NCBI GenBank assembly: GCA_051656605.1
Contig: JBOGCF010000043.1
Location: 124,001 to 188,000, forward strand
Origin: UBA12018 sp051656605
Lineage (GTDB): Bacteria > Bacteroidota > Bacteroidia > Bacteroidales > CAMTPD01
DNA length: 64,000 bases
Direction: 5' to 3'
The number at the start of each line of letters is the position of its first letter. Within the stretch, counting starts at the first letter, position 1. Below the pieces are notes generated by a model. It saw only the letters and a list, made by a program, of their open reading frames with translations. It did no database searches and was not told the DNA's origin. Shown here one piece after another: positions 1 to 8,943 of this stretch. Both the position numbers and the translations under genes were made by a program.

Positions 1-231
1 AAATCTTTTGATTTGGCAAATCCTGGAGATTTAGCAGAGGCTTTAGCTAGTCTCGGTTTTCCGATTGGGGCTGATGTTATAGGAAAGGGTGAGCTCGTTT
101 TTGATATTACACAGTTTACACCTCTATTAGGTATTTATGGCGCCGGTACACATAATTTTATCATTACAGTTGTGGATCAAGCTAATCCTGCCAATACAAA
201 AAAACAAACACTAACATTAATAACAGAATAA
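1..231 (+). CDS. DUF4493-like surface protein, 3' end only
   Basis: The reading frame is open from the first base, so this is the C-terminal 76 residues of a gene that starts outside the window. The visible part aligns by eye with an internal segment of the next protein: the FDLANPGDLAEALASLG stretch matches IDLRALDNTQLEELQTKG, and both run on through a beta-rich ending with an NFIITV or FPVTIT strand. This suggests a DUF4493-family lipoprotein that stops before the PCMD domain carried by its neighbour. The next gene starts 5 bases after the stop, so the two are probably cotranscribed. Function unknown; cell-surface location is inferred from the neighbour. Confidence 0.6.
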   Translation, partial: KSFDLANPGDLAEALASLGFPIGADVIGKGELVFDITQFTPLLGIYGAGTHNFIITVVDQANPANTKKQTLTLITE

Positions 232-236
232 CTCGG

Positions 237-2363
237 ATGAAGCGATATATAAAGACCTTTGTTTTTGTAACACTTTCATCATCCATGTTGATGGGGTGTA
301 TAAATGAACTGGAGAAAGACAGTGAGGGCTCGTTGAATTTGCATGTAGGTGTAAGAACAGATGTTTCTGTTAAAACCAAAACGAGTACATCTCCAGAAGA
401 AAATTGTGTTGTAAAAATATATAGTAAAGATGGATTGATTCGTCGATATAATTCCTTGGCTGAAATACCAACATCGATGATGCTTTCGGCCGGTGGGTAT
501 ACGGTAAATGCAACAGCAGGAGATTCAGTGCCAGCTTCATTTAATCAGAAATTCTTTAGAGGTGAAGAACTTTTTGAAATCAAAGCAGGTCAACCCACAG
601 CTGTAGAATTGGTGTGCCGCATAGCCAATTCATTAGTTACGGTGGCTTTTGATCAAAGTATGAATGAAGTATTTTCTTCATATAATGTAGAGGTTGGTAA
701 TACAAATGGAAAACTTGTCTTTACAACTGAACATGCAGACTCTATTGGCTATTTTATGAGCCCAAGTGATGCTAAGGTTCTAAATTATAAGCTTATTGCA
801 ACAACGATTAGTGGTAGTGTGTTTGAGCGTAGCGGAGAACTACAAGTAGAGCCAACAACTCGATATGATTTAGCATTTTCTTATAAAAATGACGATTCTT
901 CAACAGGTGGAGGTTCTCTAAATCTTACAATTGATACGACACCATTAGAACAAAACGAATCCGAAATACCTGTGTATTTACGTCCTCAAATTAAAGGAGA
1001 TCAGTTTGATATTGCTCGTCCTTTACAGCTTGAATTGGGTAGTTCGATTCCAGTCAGTTTTTCGATAGCTACATCCTCAAAACTAACTGCTGCTATTCTT
1101 GCTTGTGAGTCATTTCCAAATTGGGGATTTGCGTCGAAAGAGATTGATCTGAGAGCATTGGATAATACTCAACTTGAAGAATTGCAGACGAAAGGTATTA
1201 CTGTTTTGAATCAGCATAATGCAGGTAATGGAACTGGATATATGCAAGTAACATTCGAGCCGACGTTGATTAGCCAAATTACAGCTGTAGAAGGTGTATT
1301 CCCGGTTACGATAACTGCAAAAGATGAAAATGAGAAACAGCAAATTGCAACATTGCAAATGCTAGTTTCCAATGCAACTGTTGCAACGTTAAATCCTGTT
1401 GAGTCTTCTATCTATACCAATAGAGCAATTTTGAGAGGTGAGACTATTCGTGAAACTGAAGAGGTTTTAGGTTTCAGATATAGAGAACAAGGGACATCGG
1501 ATTGGACTAGCGTTATAGCTCAAGTGGAAGGAACAGCTTTTTATGCATCGATCTCGGGACTAAAAGCTGGTACAATGTATGAATATCAAGCAATGGCTGG
1601 AGAAGGTGCTTCAACAATTACTGCTACGTTCACAACAGAATCAATGCTTCAAATGCCTAACAACAGTTTTGAGGATTGGTCAGGTTCTTCGCCACTTCTA
1701 ATATTTGGAAATGGACAAGAAATGTTTTGGGATAGTGGAAATCACGGTTCAGCTACAATGAGTAAGAATGTAACAACTCCGGACGAATCAATATCTCATG
1801 CAGGAGCACGTTCTATTAAACTACAATCTCAATTTGTTGGATTAGGTATCATTGGTAAATTTGCAGCAGGTAATCTTTTTGTTGGTAAATATTTAAAAAC
1901 AGAAGGAACAGATGGTATTTTAGGTTGGGGACGTCCATTTGCTAGCCGTCCTACAGCTCTTCGCGGATACATCAAATACCGTCCGGGTACAGTTGATTAT
2001 TCTTCAACAGATAAGATTAGTAAAGGAGATCTAGATAAAGGTATTGTGTATATTGCATTAGGAGACTGGGCCGGTGAAGAGTATGAAGGTGTAAAGTGGT
2101 CACAAATTGTAAAAACGAAGCAACAGCAATTCTTTGATCCTTCACCTGCAAATACAGGAACAATTGCTTATGGAGAATATGAGCTGACAGCAGCTACTGA
2201 AGGAGAGCAATTAATCGAGTTTACTATTCCGCTCGATTATCGAGATACGCGTAAACCAGTATCGTTGATATTAGTGGCATCGGCAAGTAAATATGGAGAT
2301 TACTTCTCGGGTAGTTCTAGTAGTGCGATGTGGCTTGATAGTCTCGAATTTATATATGAATAA
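237..2363 (+). CDS. DUF4493/PCMD surface lipoprotein
   Basis: 708 residues. The N-terminus is a lipoprotein signal with the lipobox Cys in SSSMLMGCINE. Residues about 30-230 look like DUF4493 (a GSLNLHVGVRTDV start, a TKT segment, beta-rich). They are followed by Ig/fibronectin-like segments; residues about 380-470 include the SGLKAGTMYEYQAMAGEG loop typical of Fn3-like folds. From about residue 472 to the end is a PCMD domain (putative carbohydrate metabolism domain), with NSFEDW at its start and a SSAMWLDSLEF ending. The family is known from Bacteroidales surface lipoproteins and is thought to act on or bind glycans; the substrate is not visible. The same C-terminal domain occurs in the protein at 3967-5559. 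The start ATG is 5 bases after the previous stop. Confidence 0.8.
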   Translation: MKRYIKTFVFVTLSSSMLMGCINELEKDSEGSLNLHVGVRTDVSVKTKTSTSPEENCVVKIYSKDGLIRRYNSLAEIPTSMMLSAGGYTVNATAGDSVPASFNQKFFRGEELFEIKAGQPTAVELVCRIANSLVTVAFDQSMNEVFSSYNVEVGNTNGKLVFTTEHADSIGYFMSPSDAKVLNYKLIATTISGSVFERSGELQVEPTTRYDLAFSYKNDDSSTGGGSLNLTIDTTPLEQNESEIPVYLRPQIKGDQFDIARPLQLELGSSIPVSFSIATSSKLTAAILACESFPNWGFASKEIDLRALDNTQLEELQTKGITVLNQHNAGNGTGYMQVTFEPTLISQITAVEGVFPVTITAKDENEKQQIATLQMLVSNATVATLNPVESSIYTNRAILRGETIRETEEVLGFRYREQGTSDWTSVIAQVEGTAFYASISGLKAGTMYEYQAMAGEGASTITATFTTESMLQMPNNSFEDWSGSSPLLIFGNGQEMFWDSGNHGSATMSKNVTTPDESISHAGARSIKLQSQFVGLGIIGKFAAGNLFVGKYLKTEGTDGILGWGRPFASRPTALRGYIKYRPGTVDYSSTDKISKGDLDKGIVYIALGDWAGEEYEGVKWSQIVKTKQQQFFDPSPANTGTIAYGEYELTAATEGEQLIEFTIPLDYRDTRKPVSLILVASASKYGDYFSGSSSSAMWLDSLEFIYE

Positions 2364-2395
2364 TCAGACAGTCAATATAACTCAACAAAAAACAC

Positions 2396-3121
2396 GTGGT
2401 AAAAAAATTAGTAGTATCAATCTTGCTTCTGTGTGCTTGTAGCATACAGGGGCAAGATTTTCGCCGAAACATAGAATTTAAAACTTTCGTACCCAAAGGA
2501 CAATGGATTGTTGGAAGTTCGGTTTCTTATTCAGAGCACAATGAGAAAAATTATCAGTTTCTTATTGTTGAGGGATTAAACTCAGATGGTTACACATTTA
2601 GAGTAACGCCTTTGGTTTGTTATGCTTTTAGAGATAATGTAGCTGCCGGAGCTCGCTTTTCATATGGCAGATCTCTATCTCGTCTTGATGAAACAGATAT
2701 TGTGATCGATTCGGACAATGAGTTTAACGTTTCTAATTTGTACAATTTAAAGCATTCATTTGCGACAATGGCTATCTTAAGAAACTATATAAGTTTAGGT
2801 AGTAGCAGACGTTTTGCTTTGTTTTGTGAAACGCAATTAGAGTTTGGTAAAAGCCAGTCGAAGGTCGTGAGTGGTTCCGGAACATCATTAACAGGGACCT
2901 ATAAGACCTCTACAGATGTAGGGATCGGAGTAACACCCGGCATGGTTGCGTTTATCAACAACTTCATGGCAGTAGAGCTTAGTGTTGGTGTCATGGGGTT
3001 CAATTTTAGTAAACAACGCCAAGTTACCGATCAAGTTTATATCGGAGAACAATCAACTAGCTCTGGTAATTTTAAAATCAACCTATTTTCTCTAGGTTTA
3101 GGGATTGCCTTTTACTTGTAA
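2396..3121 (+). CDS. small outer-membrane beta-barrel protein
   Basis: 241 residues starting at a GTG; this start gives a clean Sec signal peptide (MVKKLVVSILLLCACSIQGQD). The mature part consists of alternating hydrophobic and polar strands with short turns and ends in a strand with a terminal aromatic/Leu pattern (GLGIAFYL), as in outer-membrane barrels. It resembles the next protein: both have an F-x-P-K-(G/K)-x-W-I-(V/G)-G segment near residue 30-60, a CYAFRDN or GYAIRDN motif and a GNFKINL or GANFKINI penultimate strand. No enzymatic motif is seen. It lies between two PCMD lipoprotein genes, so it may be their barrel partner; that is inference. Confidence 0.7.
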   Translation: MVKKLVVSILLLCACSIQGQDFRRNIEFKTFVPKGQWIVGSSVSYSEHNEKNYQFLIVEGLNSDGYTFRVTPLVCYAFRDNVAAGARFSYGRSLSRLDETDIVIDSDNEFNVSNLYNLKHSFATMAILRNYISLGSSRRFALFCETQLEFGKSQSKVVSGSGTSLTGTYKTSTDVGIGVTPGMVAFINNFMAVELSVGVMGFNFSKQRQVTDQVYIGEQSTSSGNFKINLFSLGLGIAFYL

Positions 3122-3139
3122 TGCTTTTACCTTTGATTT

Positions 3140-3952
3140 ATGCAAAATAAAATAATACTCTATTTAGTCGTGTGTCTATTAGGCATGACTCCGATTTTTG
3201 CAATAGCGCAACAATCCGATACAACTTCCTTAACTACTCAATCCGATACATCTGATATTTTGCGTACAAGAGCAATCGGTCGATATGATAGAGGGATTAC
3301 GAACTACCGTTTTATTCCTAAAAAGAAATGGATAGGTGGAGCTACATTCTCTTATGTCAATTACGAGAGTACTGATGCAAGCATGCTATTTTCTTTGATA
3401 AAGGATTTTACATCCAATGCAAAAACGTTTAAATTCAGACCGTTTGTTGGTTATGCTATTCGTGACAATATTATTATTGGTATGGAGTTCGGATATAATC
3501 ATACAGTTGTAAATCTTGATAATATTAATCTGAATATTGCAGACGACTTGAACTTTTCATTAAGTGGGATTCGATTTGCTGAAGATTTATACACTGTTGC
3601 ATTTTTTCATCGCTCTTATCTAGGACTTGATCCGGGAAAACGTTTTGGATTATTCAATGAAACCTCGTTGATGTATAAAAGTGGAAGCGGATCATTTACG
3701 CGAACCCATGAAGATACACCAAGACGTACAGATACGGATATAAATGAGTTAAACCTAGGAATTAGTCCGGGAGTTTGTGTATTTATTATGCAGAATGTTT
3801 GTGCGGAGATGTCGTTTGGTGTTGCCGGTTTAAGATATAGATCAGAAAAGCAGCGTTCGAGCGATGGCGAAGAGGGAAGTAGACGTTCTAGTGGTGCAAA
3901 TTTCAAGATCAATATCTTAAATATTAATTTAGGTATAACTGTTTGTATTTAA
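3140..3952 (+). CDS. outer-membrane beta-barrel protein, paralogue of the preceding gene
   Basis: 270 residues. Signal peptide MQNKIILYLVVCLLGMTPIFAIAQ, then a short Ser/Thr/Asp-rich linker (residues about 25-45) and a barrel-like domain sharing the K-x-W-I-G-G, GYAIRDNI and GANFKINI motifs with the protein encoded just upstream. The two probably arose by tandem duplication. The start codon lies 18 bases after the previous stop and the end of the gene abuts the next lipoprotein gene, so all four genes form one transcription unit. Function unknown. Confidence 0.7.
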   Translation: MQNKIILYLVVCLLGMTPIFAIAQQSDTTSLTTQSDTSDILRTRAIGRYDRGITNYRFIPKKKWIGGATFSYVNYESTDASMLFSLIKDFTSNAKTFKFRPFVGYAIRDNIIIGMEFGYNHTVVNLDNINLNIADDLNFSLSGIRFAEDLYTVAFFHRSYLGLDPGKRFGLFNETSLMYKSGSGSFTRTHEDTPRRTDTDINELNLGISPGVCVFIMQNVCAEMSFGVAGLRYRSEKQRSSDGEEGSRRSSGANFKINILNINLGITVCI

Positions 3953-3966
3953 GTCTTTGGTTAGCT

Positions 3967-5559
3967 ATGAAAAAGAATATAACAAAACTCCTATTAATGC
4001 AATTGCTATTGACTTTAATGCTCAGTAGTTGTATTGTAAATGATATCCCATATCCTCAGATTCAGTTATTTATTACGGATCTGAATGTACGTGGAGCTTC
4101 TGCGGTTCCGCAAATAGACAATGAGACCAAAGTGGTTACAGTTAATTTAGCAGATAGTGTAAATCCTCGTAAAGTGTACGTTGAGTCGATTAAAGTAACA
4201 GATCAGGCTAGATCTACATTGAAAAATGATACGACTATAGATTTGACTAATCCATATTCGGTTACATTATCGTTGTACCAAGATTATTATTGGACGATAA
4301 AAGCAAATCAGATTATAGATCGTCGTTTTTCGATTAAGAATCAAGTAGGAGAGCCTGTCTTTGATGTCAAAAATAAAACAGCGACAGTGAATATTGCAAA
4401 AGGTTCTGATCTAAATAAAATAGAATTGCTTGAGTTGAAGCTTGGTCCGGAGGGTTCTACTATCAATATGAGTGCATCCTTACCCCAACTTACATGGACC
4501 AATTATGATAATAATTTTGCAACCAGCACTGTTGTTGTAAATTATCGCGATTTTATTGTGATGGAAGAATGGAAACTTTATGTTTTCATCTCAAGTAGCA
4601 ATGTTACAACATTACGTGCAGATGCATTTGTTGAAGCTGCTTATCTATACGGTGAAGGAATTGAAGGTGCTGTGTACGGTTTTGAATACAAAGAGGCAAA
4701 CGTCGATTCATGGACAGATGTAGATAAAGCAACGATCGTTACAGTCGGAAATAATTTTTCAGTAAAAATCTCAAAGTTAAAACCAAATACAACTTATGTA
4801 TGCAGGGCTATTGCCGGAACTGAAAAAGGAGCAGAGGTTGAATTTACTACCGGAGCAATTGTGCCGCTCACAGATGGTAGTTTTGACAATTGGCACAAAG
4901 TAGGAAGTGTATGGAATCCATGGGCCGAAGGTGCTCAATCATTCTGGGATACCGGAAATAAAGGCTCTTCTACCTTAGGAGAAAGCAATACAGTACCTAC
5001 AACCAGTACAGCTACAGGAAGTGGACAAGCAGCCAAGCTTGAATCTAAGTTTGTAGGTATTGGAACTTTAGGCAAGTTTGCCGCGGGTAATATGTTTGTC
5101 GGAGAGTTTAAGCGTGTTGATGGTACCAATGGAGTACTTGATTTTGGTCGTCCGTTTACTGCTAAACCAACACAATTAAAAGGCTTTTATAAGTATACAA
5201 GCAAGCCGATCAATTATTTTGATAAGGAGATGTTTAGTCATCTGTCCGGTGTTCCCGATACATGCTCTATATATATGGCGTTGGGCGACTGGGATTCGCC
5301 TGTTGAAATACGTACAAAGCCTTCCGATCGCAAGATGTTTGATCCGAAAGATCCAAAGATTATTGCCTATGCGGAATTCCTCAGTGGTACCTCAACAGAG
5401 GCTTATCAACCGTTTACGCTTAATCTTGAATATCGAGCAACAAACCGTACTCCGAAGTACATAATTATCGTTTGTTCGGCTAGTCGTTATGGCGACTACT
5501 TTACAGGAGGAGCAGGAAGTACCCTCTGGATCGATAATTTTGAATTAGGATGGGATTAG
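3967..5559 (+). CDS. PCMD-domain surface lipoprotein
   Basis: 530 residues from the ATG at 3967. The open frame reaches further upstream into the previous gene, but only this start places a lipoprotein signal (KKNITKLLLMQLLLTLMLSSC) at the N-terminus. Residues about 25-210 contain two related beta-rich segments about strands and linear sums (DLTNPYSVTLSL, VTVNLADSV and TVNIAKGSD); about 215-295 is Fn3-like (KPNTTYVCRAIAGTEKG); about 300-530 is a PCMD domain, closely parallel to that at 1651-2363 (FVGIGTLGKFAAGNMFVGE against FVGLGIIGKFAAGNLFVGK). Probably a surface-exposed glycan-associated lipoprotein. It is the last gene before a strong terminator. Confidence 0.8.
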   Translation: MKKNITKLLLMQLLLTLMLSSCIVNDIPYPQIQLFITDLNVRGASAVPQIDNETKVVTVNLADSVNPRKVYVESIKVTDQARSTLKNDTTIDLTNPYSVTLSLYQDYYWTIKANQIIDRRFSIKNQVGEPVFDVKNKTATVNIAKGSDLNKIELLELKLGPEGSTINMSASLPQLTWTNYDNNFATSTVVVNYRDFIVMEEWKLYVFISSSNVTTLRADAFVEAAYLYGEGIEGAVYGFEYKEANVDSWTDVDKATIVTVGNNFSVKISKLKPNTTYVCRAIAGTEKGAEVEFTTGAIVPLTDGSFDNWHKVGSVWNPWAEGAQSFWDTGNKGSSTLGESNTVPTTSTATGSGQAAKLESKFVGIGTLGKFAAGNMFVGEFKRVDGTNGVLDFGRPFTAKPTQLKGFYKYTSKPINYFDKEMFSHLSGVPDTCSIYMALGDWDSPVEIRTKPSDRKMFDPKDPKIIAYAEFLSGTSTEAYQPFTLNLEYRATNRTPKYIIIVCSASRYGDYFTGGAGSTLWIDNFELGWD

Positions 5560-5588
5560 AAAAATGAATTCGGATTACATTGAATAAA

Positions 5589-5628
5589 CCAAAAAGGTCA
5601 GCCTATTAAATGGGCTGACCTTTTTTGG
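5589..5628 (+). terminator. Rho-independent terminator of the PCMD operon
   Basis: A hairpin with the stem AAAAAGGTCAGCC pairing with GGCTGACCTTTTT around the loop TATTAAATG, followed by a T-rich tail, 30 bases after the last PCMD gene. The group II intron begins three bases further on. Confidence 0.9.
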
Positions 5629-6049
5629 TTGTACGCCCAGCATGGGCGTAATCTAATGGGTGTAAGTCCCTAACGAGCCCTGATAGTGGGAATCGTCTAG
5701 CCAATAGCAAGGGTGTCCATAGTGATGTGGAATCTGAAGGAAGCTTGCGGCAAAAGTCTGACCTGACGAACAGAAATCAGATATAAGGCTAAAGTGTGAG
5801 GGTAAGTTTGCAAGCCAAAACAAAGCCCAATAACTATCTGGAGTCACATATAGTAAATCTGACAGGTATAAGGCGGAAAGATTACGTTCTTATCTGGGGA
5901 GGTCTCACAGACGTGTGGAGATGTTTTTTTTTTGAAGCACGGAGTAACGCTTGCTGTGAGAAGTCAGCCGAGGACATAGTACCAATGTGAATAGTACTGG
6001 GAAGGTCTGAACCTTAATTAAGCGAGTAGTAAATGAATGTTAGCTGATA

Positions 6050-7453
6050 ATGGAAAGAATGCAGAAAATATTATCCCAAGATAATGACTGCCCTCAAAAG
6101 AATAGCACGGAATGCAAAGGCTATGAGGGAGTGCAGACTGTTATTAGTATAACTGAAAACCACCTCGTGGAAGTAAATTTTACAACAGAGCGTTTAATGG
6201 AATACATCTTAAGCCCCGGTAGTCTGAACAAAGCTTATCTACAAGTAAAAAGAAATGCCGGAGCTTGTGGAGTAGACAAAATGGAAATAGCCGACCTATT
6301 ACCATATCTACGCAGTCACAAAGATGAACTCATTAAATCTCTGATGCAAGGGACGTATCGTCCCAATCCTGTCCGTAGGGTAGAAATACCAAAAGACAAT
6401 GGAAAGAAACGCTCACTGGGTATTCCTAGTGTAGTTGACCGAGTAATCCAACAAGCGATAAGTCAAGGACTAGTTTTTATCTATGATCGAACATTTAGTA
6501 CCTCAAGTTTCGGTTTTCGTCCCAAACGGAGTTGCCATCAAGCACTTCGTAAAGTACAAGAATATGTAACAGCGGGTTACAAGTATGCCATTGATTTAGA
6601 TTTGGAAAAGTTCTTTGATACGGTTAATCATAGCAAATTGATAGAAGTTCTATCAAGAACTATCCAAGACAATCGCTTACTTTCCCTTATTCATAAATAC
6701 TTGAATGCAGGAGTAGTCATCAGCAATAAATTTGAAGAAACCTCTTTAGGTGTACCTCAGGGCGGTCCATTGAGTCCCTTGCTAAGTAACATCATGCTCA
6801 ATGAGCTAGATAAAGAATTAGAGAGGCGCGGACACCGCTTTGTGCGTTATGCCGATGATTGTATGATACTTTGCAAAAGCAAACGAGCCTCCAATCGCAC
6901 AAAAGCATCCATCATCAGATTTATCGAAAACAAACTCTTTCTAAAAGTAAATAAGGAAAAGACGAAAGTAGGATATATTCAAGGCTTGAAATTTTTAGGC
7001 TACTCCTTTTATGTGATGAAAGGAGTCTGTAAACTCTCGCTTCACTCAAAGAGTAAAGCTAAACTAAAATCCACACTAAAGGAACTAACATCAAGAAGTA
7101 AAGGCTTTGGTTATGAGAGATGTAAAAACAGACTAAAAGAATATATCGAAGGCTGGATAGGTTACTATAAATTAGCAGATATGAAGAGTTTCCTACAATC
7201 TGTTGATGAGTGGTTACGACGGCGACTACGGATGTGTATATGGAAATGTTGGAAGAAAACCAAGACTAAATTTACCAATCTTATAAAATGTAAGATTGAT
7301 AAATATCAAGCTTGGCAGTGGGCAAATACTCGCAAGAGTTATTGGCGCACTTCGAAAAGTCCGATACTATGCAGAGCATTGGATAAGAATATGCTACAGT
7401 TGGCGGGTTACCCTTTCTTGTCGGATTATTATAGTAAGATTTATCGTAAGTAA
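6050..7453 (+). CDS. ltrA: group II intron reverse transcriptase/maturase
   Basis: 467 residues. The reverse transcriptase domain spans about residues 50-310: RRVEIPKDNGKKRSLGIPS (RT1-2), YAIDLDLEKFFDTVNH (RT3), GVPQGGPLSPLLSNIML (RT4), the catalytic RYADDCMIL (RT5) and LKFLGYSF (RT7). A thumb/maturase (X) domain follows, with ESVDEWLRRRLR-like and CIWKCWKK stretches. No HNH endonuclease domain is present, as expected for class C introns. An alternative ATG lies at 6059. No frameshift or stop breaks the frame and the YADD motif is intact, so the enzyme could be active in splicing and retrohoming. Confidence 0.93.
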   Translation: MERMQKILSQDNDCPQKNSTECKGYEGVQTVISITENHLVEVNFTTERLMEYILSPGSLNKAYLQVKRNAGACGVDKMEIADLLPYLRSHKDELIKSLMQGTYRPNPVRRVEIPKDNGKKRSLGIPSVVDRVIQQAISQGLVFIYDRTFSTSSFGFRPKRSCHQALRKVQEYVTAGYKYAIDLDLEKFFDTVNHSKLIEVLSRTIQDNRLLSLIHKYLNAGVVISNKFEETSLGVPQGGPLSPLLSNIMLNELDKELERRGHRFVRYADDCMILCKSKRASNRTKASIIRFIENKLFLKVNKEKTKVGYIQGLKFLGYSFYVMKGVCKLSLHSKSKAKLKSTLKELTSRSKGFGYERCKNRLKEYIEGWIGYYKLADMKSFLQSVDEWLRRRLRMCIWKCWKKTKTKFTNLIKCKIDKYQAWQWANTRKSYWRTSKSPILCRALDKNMLQLAGYPFLSDYYSKIYRK

Positions 7454-7456
7454 GGA

Positions 7457-7489
7457 ACCGCCGTATGTCGAACGGCACGTACGGTGGTG
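7457..7489 (+). ncRNA. group II intron domain V
   Basis: A short hairpin with ACCGCCGTA pairing to TACGGTGGT (one G-T pair), a two-base bulge region and a GAA-type apical loop. The CGC in the 5' strand fits the catalytic triad reported for class C introns, where other classes have AGC. Domain VI follows at 7510-7540 as an 11-bp stem (GTAGGAGAAAA with TTTTCTCCTAC). Confidence 0.8.
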
Positions 7490-7569
7490 TGAGAGGTCGA
7501 AAGTTAAAGTAGGAGAAAACTACTTTAATTTTCTCCTACTCGATTGTCACGAATAATCTATATCAGCTT

Positions 7570-7983
7570 CTAGTGTCTGTCTCTGATAATTTCCTGTAGC
7601 ATTTCATTTTTCTCTTTCTCGGCATTAAGCAGACGCTCATACAGTTCCGCAATCTTATCCATCGGATTAAATGTCGGAGCAATATTCATCGTATTGGCAT
7701 TCTGTTGTCCAGAAGCAGAAGAGTTATCATGCCAGTTGCCTGTATAAATATTTACAAGATTTTCTTTGCTAAGTTCGGTAATCGCTTCTACCGGTATATC
7801 AAGTGCTTTCGCTATTTTCTCCACAGTTTCGGTATCTATATTTGTTTTACGTTCTATGCCAGACATGGTGGCTTGCGAAACCCCTATTAGGTCGGCCAGT
7901 ACGTCTTGGTTCATATTACGCCATTCTCTCCACCGGCGCACATTGGCACCCTGGTATTCTTTGTTTACAGTTTCTGCTTCCAT
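7570..7983 (-). CDS. XRE-family transcriptional regulator (paralogue 1)
   Basis: 137 residues. Residues about 13-68 form a helix-turn-helix of the XRE/Cro type (NQDVLADLIGVSQATMSGIE). A low-complexity N/S/Q linker follows, and the C-terminus (residues about 105-137, FNPMDKIAELYERLLNAEKEK) is a probable coiled coil for oligomerisation. A close paralogue with the same architecture is encoded at 37707-38105. The gene faces away from the fimbrial operon and its 3' end lies 25 bases from the intron. Regulatory target unknown; the paralogues share a promoter and leader motif, which suggests autoregulation. Confidence 0.85.
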   Translation of the reverse strand: MEAETVNKEYQGANVRRWREWRNMNQDVLADLIGVSQATMSGIERKTNIDTETVEKIAKALDIPVEAITELSKENLVNIYTGNWHDNSSASGQQNANTMNIAPTFNPMDKIAELYERLLNAEKEKNEMLQEIIRDRH

Positions 7984-8345
7984 ACTCGATTCGTTTAGTG
8001 CTAATTTCTAATTCAACAAAAATAAAGAAAGGAATTAGATAATAAAATAAATGTTCGTCAATTGTCAAAAATATAGGACCAAAAATGGTGGCTATAATCC
8101 TTGATTTTGTTGTGTGAAATATGTGTTTGTTATATATGTGGGCTTCTTACTTTGATATTGTAACTAATTAGATGTAAAAATATACTGTTAAAAGCAAAGT
8201 TCGTATAAACATATATGCAGAATGTTGGTTCTATTTTAAGACATGAAAATATGAGAATTATTTAATGCTAAAAAGCAGTAAGGTAAGCACAGTATAAGCT
8301 CATAGATTCTTGTAAACTGATGTTTTATGTATAATTCAATAGAAT
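7984..8345. other. intergenic region between XRE gene and fimbrial operon
   Basis: Divergent intergenic region with no gene. Besides the XRE promoter it holds a weak candidate for the fimbrial promoter: TTTG at 8126-8129, then 17 bases, then TTACTTTG at 8147-8154 (one mismatch to TAnnTTTG). That would leave a leader of about 180 bases. No invertible-promoter repeats were recognised. Confidence 0.4.
8000..8024 (-). promoter_or_regulatory. promoter and conserved leader motif of XRE gene 1
   Basis: On the minus strand a TATTTTTG box (8024-8017) matches the Bacteroidetes -7 consensus TAnnTTTG, 34 bases before the start codon. No -33 TTTG is seen. The 11-base motif TAGAAATTAGC (8010-8000), near the expected transcription start, recurs at the same distance in front of the paralogue at 38105. 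Confidence 0.5.
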
Positions 8346-8933
8346 ATGAAGGCTATTCGAGCAATATTAGTAGTGATGATTCTCTCTTTTTCTTCGCATA
8401 TATATGCTCAAGAAATCGCAGTGAAAACAAATTTACTTTATGGAGGATTGACGTTAACACCAAATCTTGGTGCAGAGATTGGTCTCTCTGAAAAATACAC
8501 ACTTGATATTGCCGGAGGCTATAATCCTTGGCATCGCAAGGGTTCATTGACCGATAATAAAAAATTAGTGCATTGGTTAGCACAGGCTGAAGGTCGCTAT
8601 TGGTTCTGTGAAAAGTTTAATGGGCATTTTATGGGCGTACATCTATTGTTTTCTCAATATAACATTTCGGAGCACAACCTTCGTTGGTTGTTCGGTAAGA
8701 ATGCAAAAGACTATAGATTTGAAGGGAATGCAATGGGCGGAGGCATATCATACGGTTATCAATGGATACTCAATTCGCGCTGGAGCATTGAAGCAACACT
8801 CGGTGTTGGATATGCGCGCCTTTGGTATGATAAATACGAGTGTAATAAATGTGGAGAAAAATTAGGAAAAGACCACAGAAACTACTTTGGACCTACACGT
8901 GCGGGCATAAGCATAATTTACATCATAAAATAA
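8346..8933 (+). CDS. DUF3575 fimbria-associated outer-membrane protein
   Basis: 195 residues with a Sec signal peptide ending in SSHIYAQ. The mature protein has the DUF3575 hallmarks: an AVKTNLLYGGLTLTPNLGAEIGLSEKYTLDI start, GYNPWH, the EGRYWFCEKFNGHFMGVHL block, and a GISYGYQWILNSRWSIEATLGVGYARL barrel strand pair. DUF3575 proteins are commonly encoded at the head of Bacteroidales fimbrial operons and are predicted small outer-membrane barrels. A CNKCGEK pair of cysteines near residue 165 is unusual for a barrel loop. The next gene starts 10 bases downstream. Confidence 0.85.
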   Translation: MKAIRAILVVMILSFSSHIYAQEIAVKTNLLYGGLTLTPNLGAEIGLSEKYTLDIAGGYNPWHRKGSLTDNKKLVHWLAQAEGRYWFCEKFNGHFMGVHLLFSQYNISEHNLRWLFGKNAKDYRFEGNAMGGGISYGYQWILNSRWSIEATLGVGYARLWYDKYECNKCGEKLGKDHRNYFGPTRAGISIIYIIK

Positions 8934-8943
8934 GACTTGACGT

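Larger units (their letters stand above)
5631..7545 (+). mobile_element. group II intron, class C (IIC), apparently full length
   Basis: The 5' end reads GTACGCCCAGCATGGGCG, a variant of the GTGYG start, followed by domain I elements typical of this class (GGGTGTAAGTCCC, GGAATCTGAAGGAAGC, ATATAAGGCTA). The reverse transcriptase gene sits in domain IV. Domain V is at about 7457-7489 and domain VI at 7510-7540, and the 3' end is probably in TCGAT near 7545. Class C introns are known to insert directly behind intrinsic terminators, and this one starts three bases after a terminator hairpin. Boundaries are estimated from motif positions and could be off by a few bases at the 3' end. Confidence 0.88.

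Noticed and set aside
3128..3135. TACCTTTG, a perfect -7 promoter match just before the second barrel gene
   Set aside because: It lies only four bases before the start codon, so transcription would begin inside the gene, and no TTTG box is at the right distance; the gene is most likely read through from upstream.
5653..5990. Small open frames on both strands within the intron 5' part
   Set aside because: They fall in domain I of the group II intron, whose sequence is conserved as RNA; no protein family features.
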